Assembly: GCA_946183095.1 (NCBI GenBank) | Contig: CAMHBE010000098.1 | Location: forward strand, 1-6,949 | Direction: 5' to 3' | Length of the DNA: 6,949 bases | Source: an uncultured Clostridia bacterium | Lineage (GTDB): Bacteria > Bacillota > Clostridia > Oscillospirales > Ruminococcaceae | Shown here: positions 6,392-6,949 of the stretch, piece after piece | How the letters are laid out: each line of letters begins with the position of its first letter | Numbering within the stretch: position 1 is the stretch's first letter | Notes under the pieces: model-generated | Database searches by the model: none | The model's input: only the letters and a program-made list of their open reading frames with translations | Told to the model about the DNA's origin: nothing | Translations under genes and position numbers: made by a program

Positions 6392-6421
6392 TTGGCAGAC
6401 CGCGCCGAATAAACATATAAT
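6392..6421 (+). promoter_or_regulatory. Sigma-A-like promoter for the yunB-like gene
   Basis: TTGGCA (6392-6397, 5 of 6 to TTGACA) and TATAAT (6416-6421) are separated by 18 bp. Transcription should begin near 6428, some 20 nt before the ATG. The -10 reads CATATAAT including two upstream bases, which also resembles the CATACAAT-type -10 of sporulation factor sigma-E, but I see no matching sigma-E -35 at the proper distance. An AT-rich dyad, ATAATA (6417-6422) and TATTAT (6426-6431), overlaps the -10 and start site and could be an operator. Confidence 0.7.
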
Positions 6422-6447
6422 ACAATATTATGTGCGGCGGTGATGAT

Positions 6448-6949
6448 ATGGTTTGCAGAAAGACAAAAAAGCGCGTTGTGATGCGCGTTTTCGGAACGGT
6501 GCTCATTCTGGTCGGGGTGCTTTGTGCGCTCCTGTTGGCTGCGTTCGACGCGTTCATCCGTCCGACGCTCGACAAACTGCTCGATTACAAATGCAGGACT
6601 GTCGCGGAGCGCGTTATAAGCGACTGCGTATTTTCGCGGCTCACAGGCGCGGACGATATCGGGAACGTGATGAACTTCACTTTCGACAGCGACGGGCGCA
6701 TAGCGGCAATGAGCGCGGATCAGGCAAAGATAAACAGCATCAAGGCGCTCGTAAATGACGGCGTAAACGACGGTCTTGCCGATATAAAGGGGCAGACCGT
6801 CGGCATTTCCGTCGGCACTCTTTCCGGCATACCCTTCATGTACGGTATGGGTCCGGAACTCACATTTTTTCTCGAACCGAAGGGCAGGGCTGACACAAAA
6901 CTTGTGAGCAGCTTCAAAAATTCGGGAATAAATCAGACCATACACAGCA
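6448..6949 (+). CDS. yunB: YunB-like sporulation protein, N-terminal part
   Basis: Partial: 167 codons are present and the gene runs off the window. In Bacillus subtilis YunB is a mother-cell sporulation protein under sigma-E. Seen: a basic N terminus (CRKTKKR), one transmembrane helix at about residues 13-33, then a family-like region IRPTLDKLLDYKCRTVAERVISDCV, the segment FDSDGRIAAMSADQAKINSIKALV, and a GQTVGISVGTLSGIPFMYGMGPELTF stretch that corresponds to the LGxxxG...LGP part of YunB, followed by VSSFKNSGINQT. The domain after the helix should face outside the mother-cell membrane. ATG 6448 is chosen because GGCGGTGA (6437-6444) precedes it; an in-frame ATG at 6430 would add six residues but has no ribosome binding site and lies at the predicted transcript start. 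Identification rests on remembered family patterns. Confidence 0.85.
   Translation, partial: MVCRKTKKRVVMRVFGTVLILVGVLCALLLAAFDAFIRPTLDKLLDYKCRTVAERVISDCVFSRLTGADDIGNVMNFTFDSDGRIAAMSADQAKINSIKALVNDGVNDGLADIKGQTVGISVGTLSGIPFMYGMGPELTFFLEPKGRADTKLVSSFKNSGINQTIHS

Noticed and set aside
6050..6412. Plus-strand frame of 120 codons across the M18 end and the branched element
   Set aside because: Out of frame with the M18 catalytic region ending in H453 and without a start signal; the non-overlapping part is the palindromic element.
5869..6945. Long open frame of 358 codons on the minus strand
   Set aside because: It runs antisense to the end of the M18 gene, the inverted-repeat element and the YunB-like gene, all of which have better support. 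Its translation has no recognisable domain and is rich in Arg, His and Cys as expected of a shadow frame in GC-biased codons.

Overview
The window looks like chromosomal housekeeping DNA from a spore-lineage Firmicute of the class Clostridia, most likely a Ruminococcus-like member of the Oscillospiraceae. I infer this from the Bacillus-type release factor 1 (PET tripeptide), a Sua5 protein with the Bacillus-type two-domain layout, a YunB-family sporulation protein, AGGAGG-type ribosome binding sites, GTG and TTG starts, and free use of AGG and ATA codons at moderate GC. All genes are on the + strand.

Layout. (1) Positions 1-99: a canonical intrinsic terminator (30-59) closing a gene that lies outside the window. 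(2) 100-1211: a two-gene unit, a class I SAM-dependent methyltransferase of unknown substrate overlapping by 4 nt a small two-helix membrane protein with a C-terminal zinc ribbon. (3) 1212-1519: a structured non-coding gap with a 69-nt long hairpin, a second nested stem-loop and then a strong sigma-A-type promoter. (4) 1520-6258: a tightly packed operon of prfA (release factor 1), sua5 (threonylcarbamoyl-AMP synthase), coaE (dephospho-CoA kinase), a membrane-anchored lytic transglycosylase and an M18 zinc aminopeptidase. Gaps are 7 nt or less, or genes overlap (14, 14 and 4 nt). (5) 6259-6447: a 112-bp multi-branched inverted-repeat element starting 4 nt after the aminopeptidase stop, then another sigma-A-like promoter. 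(6) 6448-6949: the N-terminal part of a YunB-like sporulation protein that runs off the window.

Function. The operon joins translation termination (RF1), the t6A tRNA modification needed for ANN decoding (Sua5), CoA synthesis (CoaE), peptidoglycan cleavage (lytic transglycosylase) and peptide turnover (M18). This is a typical housekeeping cluster rather than a single pathway. All recognisable catalytic residues are intact; I saw no frameshift or pseudogene.

Novelty. I do not see a convincing undescribed multi-gene system. The most interesting material is non-coding: two elaborate inverted-repeat elements, each placed between a stop codon and the next promoter, one of which can adopt two mutually exclusive folds. 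They may be dispersed repeats or structured 3'-end RNAs. The methyltransferase/zinc-ribbon membrane protein pair is the only gene pair here whose role I cannot place.
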